DNA of 17,936 nt from Trachelipus rathkii (Eukaryota > Arthropoda > Malacostraca > Isopoda > Trachelipodidae). Both the position numbers and the translations under genes were made by a program. The stretch spans positions 1 to 17,936 of the forward strand of contig JABUQX010088485.1 of the NCBI GenBank assembly GCA_015478945.1, written 5' to 3'. The stretch's first letter is position 1. Each line of letters opens with the position of its first letter. The notes beneath the pieces were generated by a model, which ran no database searches, was not told where the DNA came from, and saw only the letters and a list, made by a program, of their open reading frames with translations. Positions 1 through 10,175 of this stretch are shown here, piece by piece.

Positions 1-600
1 TCGCAAGCGTGCCCAGGTATAAAGGTGATCGATGTTATAATTAAATTTTATAAGATTAATATATATTTTTATTGTGGTAAATAATATTTACTTATGTAAA
101 TAGTATAATTCAATAGTTATTTATTAGCGTTTCTCAGGGTATAGTCCTCTGAGTAAAGTTAGGTTAAACTTCACAATTTAGCTTCATAATTATCAAAATT
201 ATATTTATTGTACTTTCGTCTCGAAAGTTTGTAACTCAATTTATCTAGTTCAATAATATTTTGCTTTCGTGAGGTCTTACGACTAGTTGTTAAACTTATC
301 AGTTTTACTATGAATGTCGAATTTTATTGCTTATCGTAGTATCGAAAGTTATGTAAATACTACAGTTATGACTCTATATTATACAATATTTGTGAGCTTA
401 TCCGTCTAGACTTGAAATTAGGGAATCAACCGAATAGGGAAATCAAAGGTATGTGTATAGTAAGATAGTAGCTTTTAGGCTCAAGACAAATAAAGCTGAA
501 TTGGCGAGAGAGTGATTTATGAGAATTTTATCGTATGAAATAGTTGAGTGAGAGAAGGAGTTTAATAAATCTAAAATAAATTTCTAATAGCTCATAAGAG
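1..600. repeat. Degraded B-segment repeat (42-bp type) in AT-rich sequence
   Basis: About 205-290 carries recognisable but indel-riddled copies of the 42-bp repeat: TCGTCTCGAAAG followed by TTGTAACTCA-like sequence, then ATTTTGCTTTCG. Further scraps such as ATCGAAAGTTATGTAA occur near 340-355. The rest (1-200 and 360-600) is AT-rich and shows nothing I can assign. No gene, RNA or promoter is supported. By position it should be the B segment of the leftmost, most decayed unit. Confidence 0.45.
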
Positions 601-1190
601 TATTTATCACACACAGAAATTGGTCATATATGCAAAATGGGGATTAAGTGTAACAAAGGAATATCAGGGTAGGGAGGCGGATGGGTCAAGAGGGAGGATT
701 TGGTAGTCTAGAAACTGAGCGAATGGAGTAAGGTGAATATGATAGTGGCAGAATAGCCTACTCCGTTAGTTGATATAGGTGTGGATGTATTTAGTTTTTG
801 AGCGAATGGCGAATCTGATGAGAGTTGTGGGAAGTAAGTGGAAGGGGAGATAATTGGCAGGCGCGTGTGTAAAAAGGACAGGATGTTTATGAAAGTTTTT
901 AACATGTTGAATAATAAGAGTGACAGGCTGTGGTTGTGGAGTGAGTCTTGACGACTGAACTATCTGGAAATTTCTGTCCGGTGTGAAGTTATGTTGGAAG
1001 GTGGAGTGCTATAGAACTATACCTTGGTACAATAGGTGGTAAAGTGAGATAAATAGTGTTAAACAAGAGTGATATAGGTAGTGGCTGAAAAAAGGTGGAT
1101 TATCAAGTGTATGAATCAATCGTAAGTAAGACACCAGAGCATTTTGTGATGATGCAAGGAATGGTGGCTTAGGTGCAACTTAAAATCTCC
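600..1190. other. G-over-C skewed stretch of unknown origin
   Basis: The + strand here is markedly rich in G and poor in C. For example, 661-720 has about 25 G against 6 C, and 781-840 about 22 G against 3 C. GGGAGG, GGAGG and GTGG words are frequent. No match to segments A, B or C is visible, although it lies where a B-to-C transition would be expected. No tandem period is visible. The short reverse-strand frame at 708-905 has no recognisable protein features. It could be a heavily eroded G-rich insert or unreliable consensus. Confidence 0.4.
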
Positions 1191-1239
1191 TTGGGTGGAT
1201 GTAACATATGTATCATAAGTCCGTGGAACTGAGGTGTAC

Positions 1240-2168
1240 TAGTGGAACCTTTACTATTGATAGAAAAAATTCTGTTATCGGTAGAAAAAAATTAATTAAT
1301 GGTCGTACGTTATATAGTGTTGCAAATTTGTAACCTCAAGTTAAACTGTGAGAACTAATTGCAAATTAATGAGAGGTATTATTAGAACCTACTGTAAGGA
1401 GGCGTTGCTGATCGTATATGTACTATCGGCGCTGTTATACTAAGTTATGTGGACAACCCTTAGAGGGCATGTATAGGTGATGAGGTAGATATTGTAATAA
1501 ATTAATTGAAGGACTATTGAAGAGGCATGTGAAAAGAAAGGTGTATGTTGTGTGCGTATGAATAGAAAGGCAGTGAGATATGAGGAGAGGAATTAAAAGA
1601 GAAGTATATCAATTTTAATTTGAGATTATTTCGGTCAAATGTAAAATAGTAGGAAAAGGGCCAATATGGATATGGAGCTGTATACAATGTTTCTTCGTTA
1701 TACTATTTCTAAACTCTGTCTCTATCAATTCTGCTCACAACAGTGGGTGATTTGACTCTACTCTATAAAGTATCATAAAATGGGATTGCGTTATTTTTCC
1801 GGAAATTCGTCGAAGTGAGCCTTTTGTCCCATGAAGTTTTTGTCTCTATGATCCGTAACCCCTTAAAGCACATTCTCGTGAGGTTGACGAATGATTATAA
1901 CCTTACAGCGATCTTTTATCACATAAACAGACTTGAGATTCTTTATGTTTTGACGACTGATCATTTGTCAATATAAATTTAACAAATTGTTCTGTAGGGT
2001 GATTTATATTGCCACACCATAAAGTCGTGGAGATACGTTTTACACGATAACCAAGAAGATTACTTCGCATGTTTTTAAGGGACAAGTGGAGAACTACCCT
2101 TGTACACTATTTATTTCTATCCGCTATATTCAATTGAAACATACTAACCTCCTCTTGATTCCACGATT
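1240..2168 (+). repeat. Degraded segment C, leftmost unit
   Basis: Landmarks of segment C appear in the right order with many small indels. GGAACC TTTAC and TAGAAAAAAATTAATTAATGG lie near 1240-1305, GTCGTACGTTA near 1303, CCTACTGTAAGGAGGC near 1388-1403, and TTTTTCCGGAAATT near 1794-1807 with TGTCCCATGAA and GTAACCCC after it. Clean copies at 12600-12900 and 14110-14430 show the same order. About 1410-1780 is too altered to align by eye. Confidence 0.5.
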
Positions 2169-2169
2169 A

Positions 2170-2398
2170 CTCAGGAAATCTATGAAAGGTGTGGCGACAC
2201 AGGACCAACACGGCAATGTGTCGCGGCTTAAGCCGATATAAAATAAGATTAGCAAGTCGCTCGAGTTACCGCAGCTTAATCTGCTATGTTCGTCGAACGA
2301 GCTTTATTCATGTCGCGAGGAGAACTTCGCGAAGGTTTAACGAACAGGCTGTACTGACAAGACGACCGTACGGAAATCAGACATCTCAATAAATTGGT
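2170..2398 (+). repeat. Module X, copy 1 (left-side-only module)
   Basis: This segment shares a series of exact words, in the same order, with 4224-4372: CTATGAAAGGT, GTGGCGACA, AAGTCGCTCGAGTTACC, GCTATG, and AACGAACAGGC followed by TACGGAAAT. It lies directly left of a degraded segment A, the position held in the clean right-hand units by the GCCATGTTTATATATTC...TTCGGTTATTCC stretch. It is richer in GC and CG than its surroundings. A 67-codon frame at 2189-2392 runs through it but is not kept in copy 2, so it is not called as a gene. Confidence 0.55.
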
Positions 2399-2575
2399 AC
2401 CGAGAGCCAGACAAAATCTTTTTCAAAAACTATTCTTTCTACTATATCAAAAAAATGTTATACTAAAATTATGAATACCAATTATTTTAAGAGAATAAAA
2501 ATCAATTTGTATCAATTAATTCCACACGTACGTGGAAAGTGATATGGGTCGCCCTGCTAGGAGAGATTCATTAAT
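2390..2575 (+). repeat. Degraded segment A
   Basis: AAATTGGTACC at about 2390, ATATCAAAAAAATGTTATAC near 2445, an AAATTATGAATACCA-like stretch and ACGTACGTGGAAAGT near 2526 follow the order of clean segment A (AAATTGGCC, AAAAAAGTTACAAATTACC, GGTACGTGAAGTAAGG). The TATA box and GGGCTGCAGG words are not intact here. Confidence 0.4.
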
Positions 2576-3483
2576 CATCAATTTTTGATTGTGAACGAGT
2601 ATATTAAAGCAGTGGCCAGCACTTGCGCTATAATACATTAGCATATTCGTTTGTGATGATACCTCCTAAGAACAACGAGAAATGCGGCAATTCACTCTGA
2701 GAGAATATGGAGAATAGTAATGTTAACTTTATCTTACAACTTATAAGCCGAGGAGTTTCTCAAGTAGAATGTCTGAGAATATAGTGTATTAAAATCTGCG
2801 AGTTACCTTTCATATCCCATATTGGAATATTTGACATATACCTCATATAGCATATCTATTAATTAGTTGAAATCGACCAAGAGCGTAAAAACGACAGATA
2901 GCAAGCAATAGACTCTAGTTCAGAATAAGACTCACAAATAAATCGCGTGTACTTAACGATTTAAGGTACCTCCATATTCTCGTTAAACTCTTAAGCTTAT
3001 CCATATTCTTCCTAAGTTTTCACAGAATCCTGCCTTAATTCTCATTCAATATATTTTGTGCTGTTAAGTTGTTTGTTCGTACTACAGAAAGTTGTAATAC
3101 TCTATAGTTTTCTTGCAAAAATAAGTCTGCGCCTTTCAACATCTTAGTCTGTGCTGAGAGCTCCCCTCGTAGATAATGAGTTAACTAGTATGTGTCAAAT
3201 CACATCAATTTTCGCCTCATTGTTCAATTGCTTTCCCAGTATTATATCGATTTAAAAACGCACAAAGCTATGTGAACTCTCATGCTGCTAGTGTCAATTT
3301 TTGCTTCTCGATTTAAATGACGACAAATCAACCGAATGAGAAGAGTTATAATGGCAACTCGTAAATAAAAAATATCAGTATAGTTTAAATTGATTATGAA
3401 ATAAAATTTCATTAATCGGTTTCAAATCATCACATAAACAACTAATTACTAAGAGGTTTAATCAATAAGTACATACGTTAGTA
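2576..3483. repeat. Mostly unalignable B segment with one recognisable monomer
   Basis: Only 3296-3345 can be assigned with confidence. It reads TTTTTGCTTCTCGATTTAAA, then AAATCAACCGAATGAGAAGAG, matching the TTTTGCTTCCTCGGCTTAAA plus AATCAACCGAATGAGAATGAG of the terminal B monomer at 13806-13850. The rest is AT-rich with no gene and no clear monomer period. It occupies the B position between a degraded A and a degraded C. Confidence 0.4.
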
Positions 3484-4190
3484 AGAAATCAACTATCATA
3501 CAATATACTTATTTATATTTTTGTCAACTCTTCTTAGTAGTTCATTTGATCCAAGTATTGAATAATATAGCCTGTCATATTATGGCATTCTTACACTTCT
3601 GGAAATTGTTCCGATCTAAAAACTCATTTTAAGTTAAAGGGTGAAACACAAGATATGTTACTTCACACTTATAGTTTCGAGCGACAAAATCGCATTAATA
3701 AATCGCATCTAAGGGAACGTTTACCTATTTGTGAATTTTATAAATTCGTAGAAAAATAAAATATATGGTCGTACGTAATGCATTTCAATTCTATCAATAG
3801 TTTGTACTATCTAGTATTATGGAGACCTGTGCTAGTTACTGGCCAATTCCTTATTGTTTTTAATTTTTCTGGTGGAAAAATATTTCTAAAGGAATCGATC
3901 ATATTAATTTTTGGAAAAATAGCCATTAATAAATGGGAACGTTTATCTCGTTCCAATCATCCTATCTGCAAAGGGGAAACACTGTATAAGGTTATTTTTT
4001 GTCCGGAAATTTTTAAACTGCTCCACAGGAACCCGTACTCCCTTAAAACTTAATTGAGTAGTGCCTAAGGACTCTACGACTGATTTTAGTTTTTACGATA
4101 TCTCATAAAATTACTTCCTGGGTTTATTTGCTCATTTCGGCGCAGTCAGGGATGATGATGATTTTCATTGCATGGTTTTAGGGGCTGGGA
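3484..4190 (+). repeat. Segment C, noisy copy
   Basis: Segment C landmarks are clear. AAGAAATCAACTATCATAC is at 3484, ATAGCCTGTCATATTATGGC near 3568, TGGAAATTGTTCCGATCTAA near 3600, CTAAGGGAACG near 3709, GGTCGTACGTAATGCA near 3766, and CCTAAGGACTCTACGACTGA near 4064. It differs from clean copies by many one- to several-base indels. A 91-codon forward frame at 3778-4053 lies wholly in this repeat and is broken in the other copies, so it is not a gene. Confidence 0.65.
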
Positions 4191-4223
4191 ACACCCTTGT
4201 ACCATTAATTTCTTCCCATGAAC

Positions 4224-4372
4224 CCCTGCCATAGGAAACTATGAAAGGTTGTGGCGACAGGCCTAGCAAGCCGGCAACGTAAAAAAAGAAGTCGCTCGAG
4301 TTACCAATGCTATGCCTCGAACACAGCGGAATCGAAGGTTAACGAACAGGCGTGATAAAGGACTACGGAAAA
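4224..4372 (+). repeat. Module X, copy 2
   Basis: Second copy of the module at 2170-2398, shorter by several internal gaps. It begins near AACTATGAAAGG, passes GTGGCGACAGGCC and AAGTCGCTCGAGTTACC, and ends at CTACGGAAAA just before AGCACCAAATTGGCC. No other unit has it. Its 17-base exact match with copy 1, inside otherwise divergent sequence, shows common origin. No coding or RNA identity is recognised. Confidence 0.55.
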
Positions 4373-4660
4373 TAGCACCAAATTGGCCATTTCCGATATA
4401 TTTATTTCATTTTTCAAAAAAAGTTACAAATTACCATTTTTAAAGGAAAATATCTTTCCAGGTACGTGAAGTAAGGGGCTGCAGGTCATACAGTTTTGAT
4501 TTTCGTTTTCGGTCTCGAAAGTTGTAACTCATTCTCATTGAAATTTGCTTTCGGTCTCGAAAGTTATAACTCATTCTCATTTAATTTTGCTTCCTCGGCT
4601 TAAATAGTGAATTAACCGAATGAGAATGAGTTAGACTTAGCCGAAGCCGAAAAATCGATA
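4372..4660 (+). repeat. Segment A (truncated) fused to 42-bp repeats and one 98-bp monomer
   Basis: A clean A start (AGCACCAAATTGGCC, AAAAAAGTTACAAATTACC, GGTACGTGAAGTAAGG, GGGCTGCAGG) runs to about 4498. It then jumps, before the TATA box, into TTTTCGTTTTCGGTCTCGAA. The following 42-bp repeats and monomer share the unusual variants TCATTGAAATTTGC, GAATTAACCGAATG and CGATACTTGTAAG with 10350-10515. This unit therefore looks like a deletion derivative of one like that at 8031-11556. Confidence 0.7.
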
Positions 4661-4742
4661 CTTGTAAGAAATCAAAATCTATCATACTTAGAATAATTAA
4701 AAGGTTACAAATAGTACGTACAACGTAGCAAGTTCTACAACA
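4655..4742 (+). repeat. Truncated start of segment C, ending in a 42-bp repeat
   Basis: GTAAGAAATCAAAATCTATC starts a C segment that stops after CTACAACATA and runs directly into GGTCTCGAAAGTTG at 4743. The same joint occurs at 10593/10594. In the ordinary units, CTACAACATA continues as CTTTAATTTC. Confidence 0.7.
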
Positions 4743-6017
4743 TAGGTCTCGAAAGTTGTAACTCATTCTCAGTTCAATTTTGCTTCGGTCTCGAAAAGTT
4801 TGTACTCTTATTCTCAAATCCGGTGCATTATTTTTTTGTCTGTTCGGTCTTCGATATAGTTGTCAATCTTTCATTTTCGCAAATTCTAATCAATTTGAAT
4901 ATCCACCGGCTTAAATAGTGAATTAACCAATGAGAATAGCTTTTAGACTTAGCCGAAGCCGTCAGAAAATGGATTAGTTGTAAGAATTCAAAATCTATAT
5001 AACCTAGTATATAATCAAAGGGTTACAAATATTACGGAACCGTCGACGGACTGGTAAGTTCTACAACATACTTAATTTCCACTGTTAAGTCACATCCGAG
5101 TTTTTGCAAAATATAAGCCGGTGGTCAAAAAATTGGCAATCTTTCACTATTACCGAGAGCAAATCTCTCCCGATTCTGAAGGGAATATCTTGTAAAAGTA
5201 AGTGGAACAAGTATATTTGATCAAAATTTGTGCCAATTAATCGTCCACATATATTATATATTCGCTATCTTATAATGTGGCGACCACGTTTATCCTCGTG
5301 AATTTTAAATACATTTCGTCAGATAAACAAAATAATGCGCAACATATAATTTTAATGCAAATTTAGACATTAAATTTCATAACTCGTTCTAACTTTTTCA
5401 TTTTTCCTGTGCGAGTTTTGTTTTCAATGTTTTGATTACACGGCCTATAATTTTACCGTTTTTATTTTTTTTTTTTTGGTGGAAAAAAAATTTCAAAAGG
5501 GAAACAATCAATTAATAATTGTTTGTTGTCAAAATATTCTACACACTAGATTAAAAGGGAAGCCGAGAATTTTTGTTATGTCTACCGTCACCTTACCGTC
5601 AGAGAATCGGGGGAACACTTAGAGTTTTTTCCGTGAATTTGAAACTTGTCCGCCAGGATCCCCTCAGTACCCCCCGCAAACAGAAACTAAATGAGGGAGG
5701 ATCATCCTAAAGAGACGCCTAACTGACAGGAAACTTGATTACTAGTTTTTGATCGAAACATGCTTCTGATCAAAGTCTAATATTCACGCTGCAGGCTTAA
5801 TTGCTCCTATGTGTTTGCCAGCAAAGTAAAATGTAAATATTACGAGCCATATGTTTATAATACTAACTAATAACATAGTGATAAAAGTATCTTGAAGCAT
5901 GTTTAAAAATTATATAAATTACTGTGGTGTTGAAAAAGCTTACGAGTTGCTACTTATTTCTATACTCAAAAAACGGGTTCCTTAGAGTATACGTATTAAG
6001 ATTTGATTTCTTTTAGC
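4743..6017 (+). repeat. 42-bp repeats, one 98-bp monomer, then noisy segment C
   Basis: 42-bp repeats (TCTCGAAAGTTGTAACTCATTC and degraded neighbours) run to about 4900. A monomer with TTAACCAATGAGAATAG and GACTTAGCCGAAGCCG lies near 4920-4970. Segment C then starts near 4979 and can be followed through AATATAAGCC (about 5109), GGTGGAAAAAAAATTTC (about 5478), GTCCGCCAGGATCCCC (about 5648) and CTGTGGTG (about 5922). Insertions are frequent: a unit-typical stretch near 5930-6010 is padded with extra bases. No gene is supported. Confidence 0.55.
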
Positions 6018-7075
6018 ACTCCGCTAAATTGGCCATTCGATATTTTTTATTTTATTTTTAAAAATAGAATTTTATTCTGAAGAGTTACCGGAAATTTTTC
6101 CATAAAGGAAAAAATATCTTTCAACAAGGTTGATCGAATGAAGTAAGGGCTGCAGTGCAATACAATCATTGACAAGTTATTGGAATATATATAAGCCGAT
6201 GGCTATTAATTAACGCCGCGAGTCATTTCATTAAAGAAGGAGAGAAATCGACCGAATTAGAATGAGTTAGACTTAGCGAAGCCGAGAAGTCGATAGTTCT
6301 CATTCGATTTTGCTTCCTGGGTTAATTAGTGAATTCGACCGATATGAGAATGAGTTAGACTGTTAGCCGAAGCCAAAAAATCGATAGTTGTTATCTCAGT
6401 CCTCATTTCAATTTTTTGCTTCCTGGCCGTTTAATAGTGTAATCGTAATCGACCAGAATGAGAATTTTGGATTGGAGACGTAGCGCTGCGAAAGCCGGAA
6501 ATAACTTCGAGAGATAGTAATGTGAAATCATCATTCTCAATTCAAACTTTTGGCTCATTCACCTTATGATTATGAAACTCGACCCCGATCATGGAGAATC
6601 GAGTTAGACTTAGCAAATTAGCCGACACCAAGGATGAAGTCAGATAGTTGTTTAAGCGGTCTTCTAAAGAATAATTTCTCTTTCAATTCGCTTCCTGGGT
6701 TTATTAGTGAATTCGACAAATGAGAATGAGATAGACTTCAGCACGAATTACAACTTGAACGAGAAAATACCGAGATAAGATTTAAATACTCATTTTGTCT
6801 TGAACATTATACTTCGCTATTCGGTCTTTTCGAAAGTTTTTAGTTAGACTCATCTCTCCATACTCAATAATTGTCGTCATTTCGGTTCCTGAGAGAAATT
6901 TGGTAGTCAAATTGAAGTAACATTCTCATTCAATTTTGCTTCCTTGCAGCATTAAATAGATTGAATTCAAACAGACAACGCGTATTAAGTAAGACTGGGT
7001 TAAGTCTTTTAGACTTCCTCCTCAGCCGATACCGCCGAAGACTGAAAATAAGTCTGAATAAATCTATTACGGTTT
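6018..7075 (+). repeat. Noisy segment A plus B monomer array
   Basis: Segment A (CTAAATTGGCC, AAAGGAAAAAATATCTTTC, GTAAGGGCTGCAG, TATATATAAG) is recognisable to about 6240. B monomers follow in the standard order: M1 with the short TAGTTCTCATTCGATTTTG form near 6290, M2 near 6338, and M3 preceded by the marker duplication, here GTAATCGTAATCGACC near 6434. From about 6480 to 7070 monomers and 42-bp repeats are heavily interrupted by extra bases, but ATTCTCATTCAATTTTGC and ACTTAGCC words recur. Nothing else is seen. Confidence 0.6.
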
Positions 7076-8030
7076 TATGTAAGAAATCAAAATCTTTTCA
7101 TACTTAGAATAATCAAAAGGTTACACAATATGTTATGTTGGTAACCACCTAAACCGGACCGAGTAACATTCCATTATAACAACTTATCACTTTAATTTCG
7201 AACTGAGTATTTTGTAAATATTATAATGTACCTGTACTAATATATTATAGGATCTTTTCATTTTCCAGGATAATTTATGTACCGATTACTAAATTTACTT
7301 TGTTAAGTAAAGGGAACAAAGAAAGATTACTAATTAATGTAGCCAAACTTCTCACATATATTAATCGTACTAACTAAATTTGCAGAACGTTATCTAATAT
7401 CTTTTATATTATATTATCTATATCGTGAATTTAAATAAATTACGTTAGAAAATTAATATAAATAATGTGATTCATATATACGTTAATTACTGTCAATTTC
7501 CATATCTTCATTACATAATCTTAGTTATGACCATTTTAATCAATTTATCTGTAGGAGGCATGTCTAGTTTATGGCCTATATAATATTTTATACGTATTTT
7601 ATTTTTATTTTTCTTATGTTTGGAGATAAAAAAATTTATCAAAATTGGGAACATATTAATTTAAATTTTTGGTACAAAATTACTCTTATATACATAATAT
7701 TAGTGGAACGGTTTTTTGTTCCATCACCTTACCCAAAGGGGGAACACTTAGGGTTTTTCCGGAAATTTTGAAAAACTATGTCCCATGGAACGCCCTGTAC
7801 TGCCCGCAAACTACTAGGATAACCTTAAGGACCCTACGACTTGATTTTTAGTTTTAGGAAATACTCTCAATTATTCCTGGGTTTATTGCCATGTGTGGCG
7901 CATGTTTAATATAATTCAAAACTGGTAAGACTAGCAGGTAAAATTAATAATTTAACTGTGGTGCTAGACTACGTTGCCACTAGTTTCTAAATCTCTTCGG
8001 TTATTCCAAGTACGTTAGATTTTGATTTCT
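7076..8030 (+). repeat. Segment C, noisy copy
   Basis: Begins GTAAGAAATCAAAATC near 7079 and continues with AATAATCAAAAGGTTAC. GTAGGAGGCATG is at 7552, GGAACGGTTTTTTGTTCC at about 7706, AAAGGGGGAACACTTAGGG at about 7736, AAGGACCCTACGACT near 7827 and TCTCTTCGGTTATTCCAAG near 7993. The stretch 7140-7550 is poorly preserved. Two overlapping short forward frames (7571-7771 and 7669-7851) are inside the repeat and not conserved between copies. Confidence 0.6.
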
Positions 8031-8204
8031 TTAGCACCAAATTGGGCCCATTTCACCGATATTTTTTATTTTATTTTTTAAAAAAAGTTACAAATTACCA
8101 TTTTTAAAGGAAAATATCTTTCCAGGTACGTGAAGTAAGGGGCTGCAAGTCATACAGTTTTGAATATATAAACATGGCAACATGACATCTTCATTAAAGA
8201 GAGA
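8031..8204 (+). repeat. Segment A, clean copy
   Basis: Starts AGCACCAAATTGGGCCC with one local duplication compared with AAATTGGCC elsewhere. It contains AAAAAAGTTACAAATTACC, GGAAAATATCTTTCC, GGTACGTGAAGTAAGGGGC and GAATATATAAACATGGCAAC, and ends TCATTAAAGAGAGAGAAA immediately before the first B monomer. Copies at 11557, 13094, 14648, 16554 and 17608 are nearly the same. Confidence 0.8.
8165..8195 (+). promoter_or_regulatory. Candidate TATA/initiator core promoter in segment A
   Basis: TATATAAA (8165-8172) is followed about 28 bp later by TTCATTA, close to the arthropod initiator TCA(G/T)T(C/T). The pair is kept in five other units: TATATAAA at 11684, 13221, 14776, 16682 and 17735, with TTCATTA or TTCGTTA downstream. 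If active, transcription would enter the B monomer array on the + strand. Seen: the motifs and their conserved spacing. Inferred: promoter activity. Conservation may only reflect recent unit duplication. Confidence 0.3.
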
Positions 8205-8788
8205 GAAATCGACCGAATGAGAATGAGTTAGACTTAGCCGAAGCCGAGAAGTCGATAGTTCTCATTCAATTTTGCTTCCTGGGTTTAATTAGTGAATCGA
8301 CCGAATGAGAATGAGTTAGACGTAGCCGAAACCGAAAAATCGATAGTTGTATCTCATTCTCATTCAATTTTGCTTCCTGGGTTTAATTAGTGAATCGAAT
8401 CGACCGAATGAGAATGAGTTAGACGTAGCCGAAGCCGAAAAAATCGATAGTTGTATCTCATTCTCATTCAATTTTGCTTCTCAGCCTAATTAGTGAATCG
8501 ACCGAATGAGAATGAGTTAGACTTAGCCGAAGCCGAGAAGTCGATAGTTGTAACTCATTCTCTTTCAATTTTGCTTCCTGGGTTTAATTAGTGAATCGAC
8601 CAAATGAGAATGAGATAGACTTAGCAGAAGCCGAAAAATCGATAGTTGTAACTCATTGTCTTTCAATTTTGCTTTCGGTCTCGAAAGTTGTAACTCATTC
8701 CCATTCAATTTTGCTTTCGGTCTCGAAAATTGTAGCTCATTCTCATTCAATTTTGCTTCCTCGGCTTAAATAGTGAATCAACCGAATG
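8205..8788 (+). repeat. B segment: tandem 98-bp monomers then 42-bp repeats
   Basis: TCGACC starts occur at 8209, 8297, 8400, 8498 and 8596, giving spacings of 88, 103, 98 and 98 bp. The first monomer lacks about 10 bp of its right arm, and the 103-bp spacing is a 98-mer plus a 5-bp CGAAT duplication. Each monomer carries GAATGAGAATGAG on the left and the complementary CTCATTCTCATTC on the right. From about 8670 the repeats switch to the 42-bp form built on CTTTCGGTCTCGAAAG. A final monomer starts TCAACCGAATG at about 8778 and is interrupted at 8789. Confidence 0.85.
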
Positions 8789-10073
8789 GGGTGGAGACGG
8801 GGAACGAGTGGAGACGGGGAACGGGCGCGGATCTGGACGGCCTGCGGATCTGGACGGCCTGCGGATCTGGACGGCGCGCGGATCTGGACGGGGGTCAGTT
8901 CTCGTTAAAACTCGTTTTTTTCCGCCAGGTTCGATCGTTTCTTTTTTCTTTTTCCAAATATTCGACCGAATGATAATAATAGTAACGATGATTCGTGGAG
9001 ACGGGGAACTGGTGGAGACGGGGAACGAGTGGAGACGGGGAACGGGCGCGGATCTGGACGGCGCGCGGATCTGGACGGCCTGCGGATCTGGACGGCGCCG
9101 CGGATCTGGACGGCCTGCGGATCTGGACGGCCTGCGGATCTGGACGGCCTGCGGATCTGGACGGCGCGCGGATCTGGACGGCGCGCGGATCTGGACGGGG
9201 GTCAGTTCTCGTTAAAACTCGTTTTTTTCCGCCAGGTTCGATCGTTTCTTTTTTCTTTTTCCAAATATTCGACCGAATGATAATAATAGTAACGATGATT
9301 CGTGGAGACGGGGAACTGGTGGAGACGGGGAACGAGTGGAGACGGGGAACGGGCGCGGATCTGGACGGCGCGCGGATCTGGACGGCCTGCGGATCTGGAC
9401 GGCGCGCGGATCTGGACGGCCTGCGGATCTGGACGGCGCGCGGATCTGGACGGCCTGCGGATCTGGACGGCGCGCGGATCTGGACGGCCTGCGGATCTGG
9501 ACGGCGCGCGGATCTGGACGGCGCGCGGATCTGGACGGGGGTCAGTTCTCGTTAAAACTCGTTTTTTTCCGCCAGGTTCGATCGTTTCTTTTTTCTTTTT
9601 CCAAATATTCGACCGAATGATAATAATAGTAACGATGATTCGTGGAGACGGGGAACTGGTGGAGACGGGAAACGAGTGGAGACGGGGAACGGGCGCGGAT
9701 CTGGACGTCGCGCGGATCTGGACGTCGCGCGGATCTGGACGGCCTGCGGATCTGGACGGCGCGCGGATCTGGACGGCCTGCGGATCTGGACGGCCTGCGG
9801 ATCTGGACGGCCTGCGGATCTGGACGGGGGTCAGTTCTCGTTAAAACTCGTTTTTTTCCGCCAGGTTCGATCGTTTCTTTTTTCTTTTTCCAAATATTCG
9901 ACCGAATGATAATAATAATAGTAACGATGATTCGTGGAGACGGGGAACTGGTGGAGACGGGGAACGAGTGGAGACGGGGAATGGGCGCGGATCTGGACTG
10001 CGCGCGGATCTGGACGGTGGTCAGTTCTCGTCAAATATCATTTCGGGAACCGCCGACCTTTCGGATCCGTGCT

Positions 10074-10124
10074 CCGTCCGGATCCGCACCCCGTCCAGAT
10101 CCGCACCCCGTCCAGATCCGCACC
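10074..10124 (-). repeat. Three inverted copies of the 17-bp minisatellite unit
   Basis: CCGTCCGGATCCGCACC and two copies of CCGTCCAGATCCGCACC follow one another at 10074, 10091 and 10108. They are the reverse complement of the 17-mer that fills 8823-10017, with GGTGCGG in place of GGCGCGG. Only about 57 bp separates them from the last forward copy, so the two can pair as an inverted repeat. Confidence 0.85.
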
Positions 10125-10148
10125 TCGTTCTTCTTAACAAGCATCGAA

Positions 10149-10175
10149 GCAACGACGGCAACGACGGCAACGACT
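10149..10175 (+). repeat. Three copies of a 9-bp repeat near the insert's right end
   Basis: GCAACGACG, GCAACGACG and GCAACGACT follow one another, inside the non-repetitive right end of the GC-rich insert (10125-10230). The 10-bp palindrome TCGATATCGA lies nearby at 10200-10209. No function is suggested. Confidence 0.7.

Noticed and set aside
2189..2392. 67-codon Arg-rich forward frame in module X
   Set aside because: The frame is not preserved in the second copy at 4224-4372, which has several non-triplet gaps.
3778..4053. 91-codon forward frame
   Set aside because: It lies wholly within segment C and is interrupted in the clean copies of the same repeat.
8205..8788. CRISPR array or integron-style attC sites, suggested by regular repeats with palindromes
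   Set aside because: The sequence between hairpin arms is itself repeated, not unique spacers. There are no cas or integrase genes, and the setting is eukaryotic satellite.
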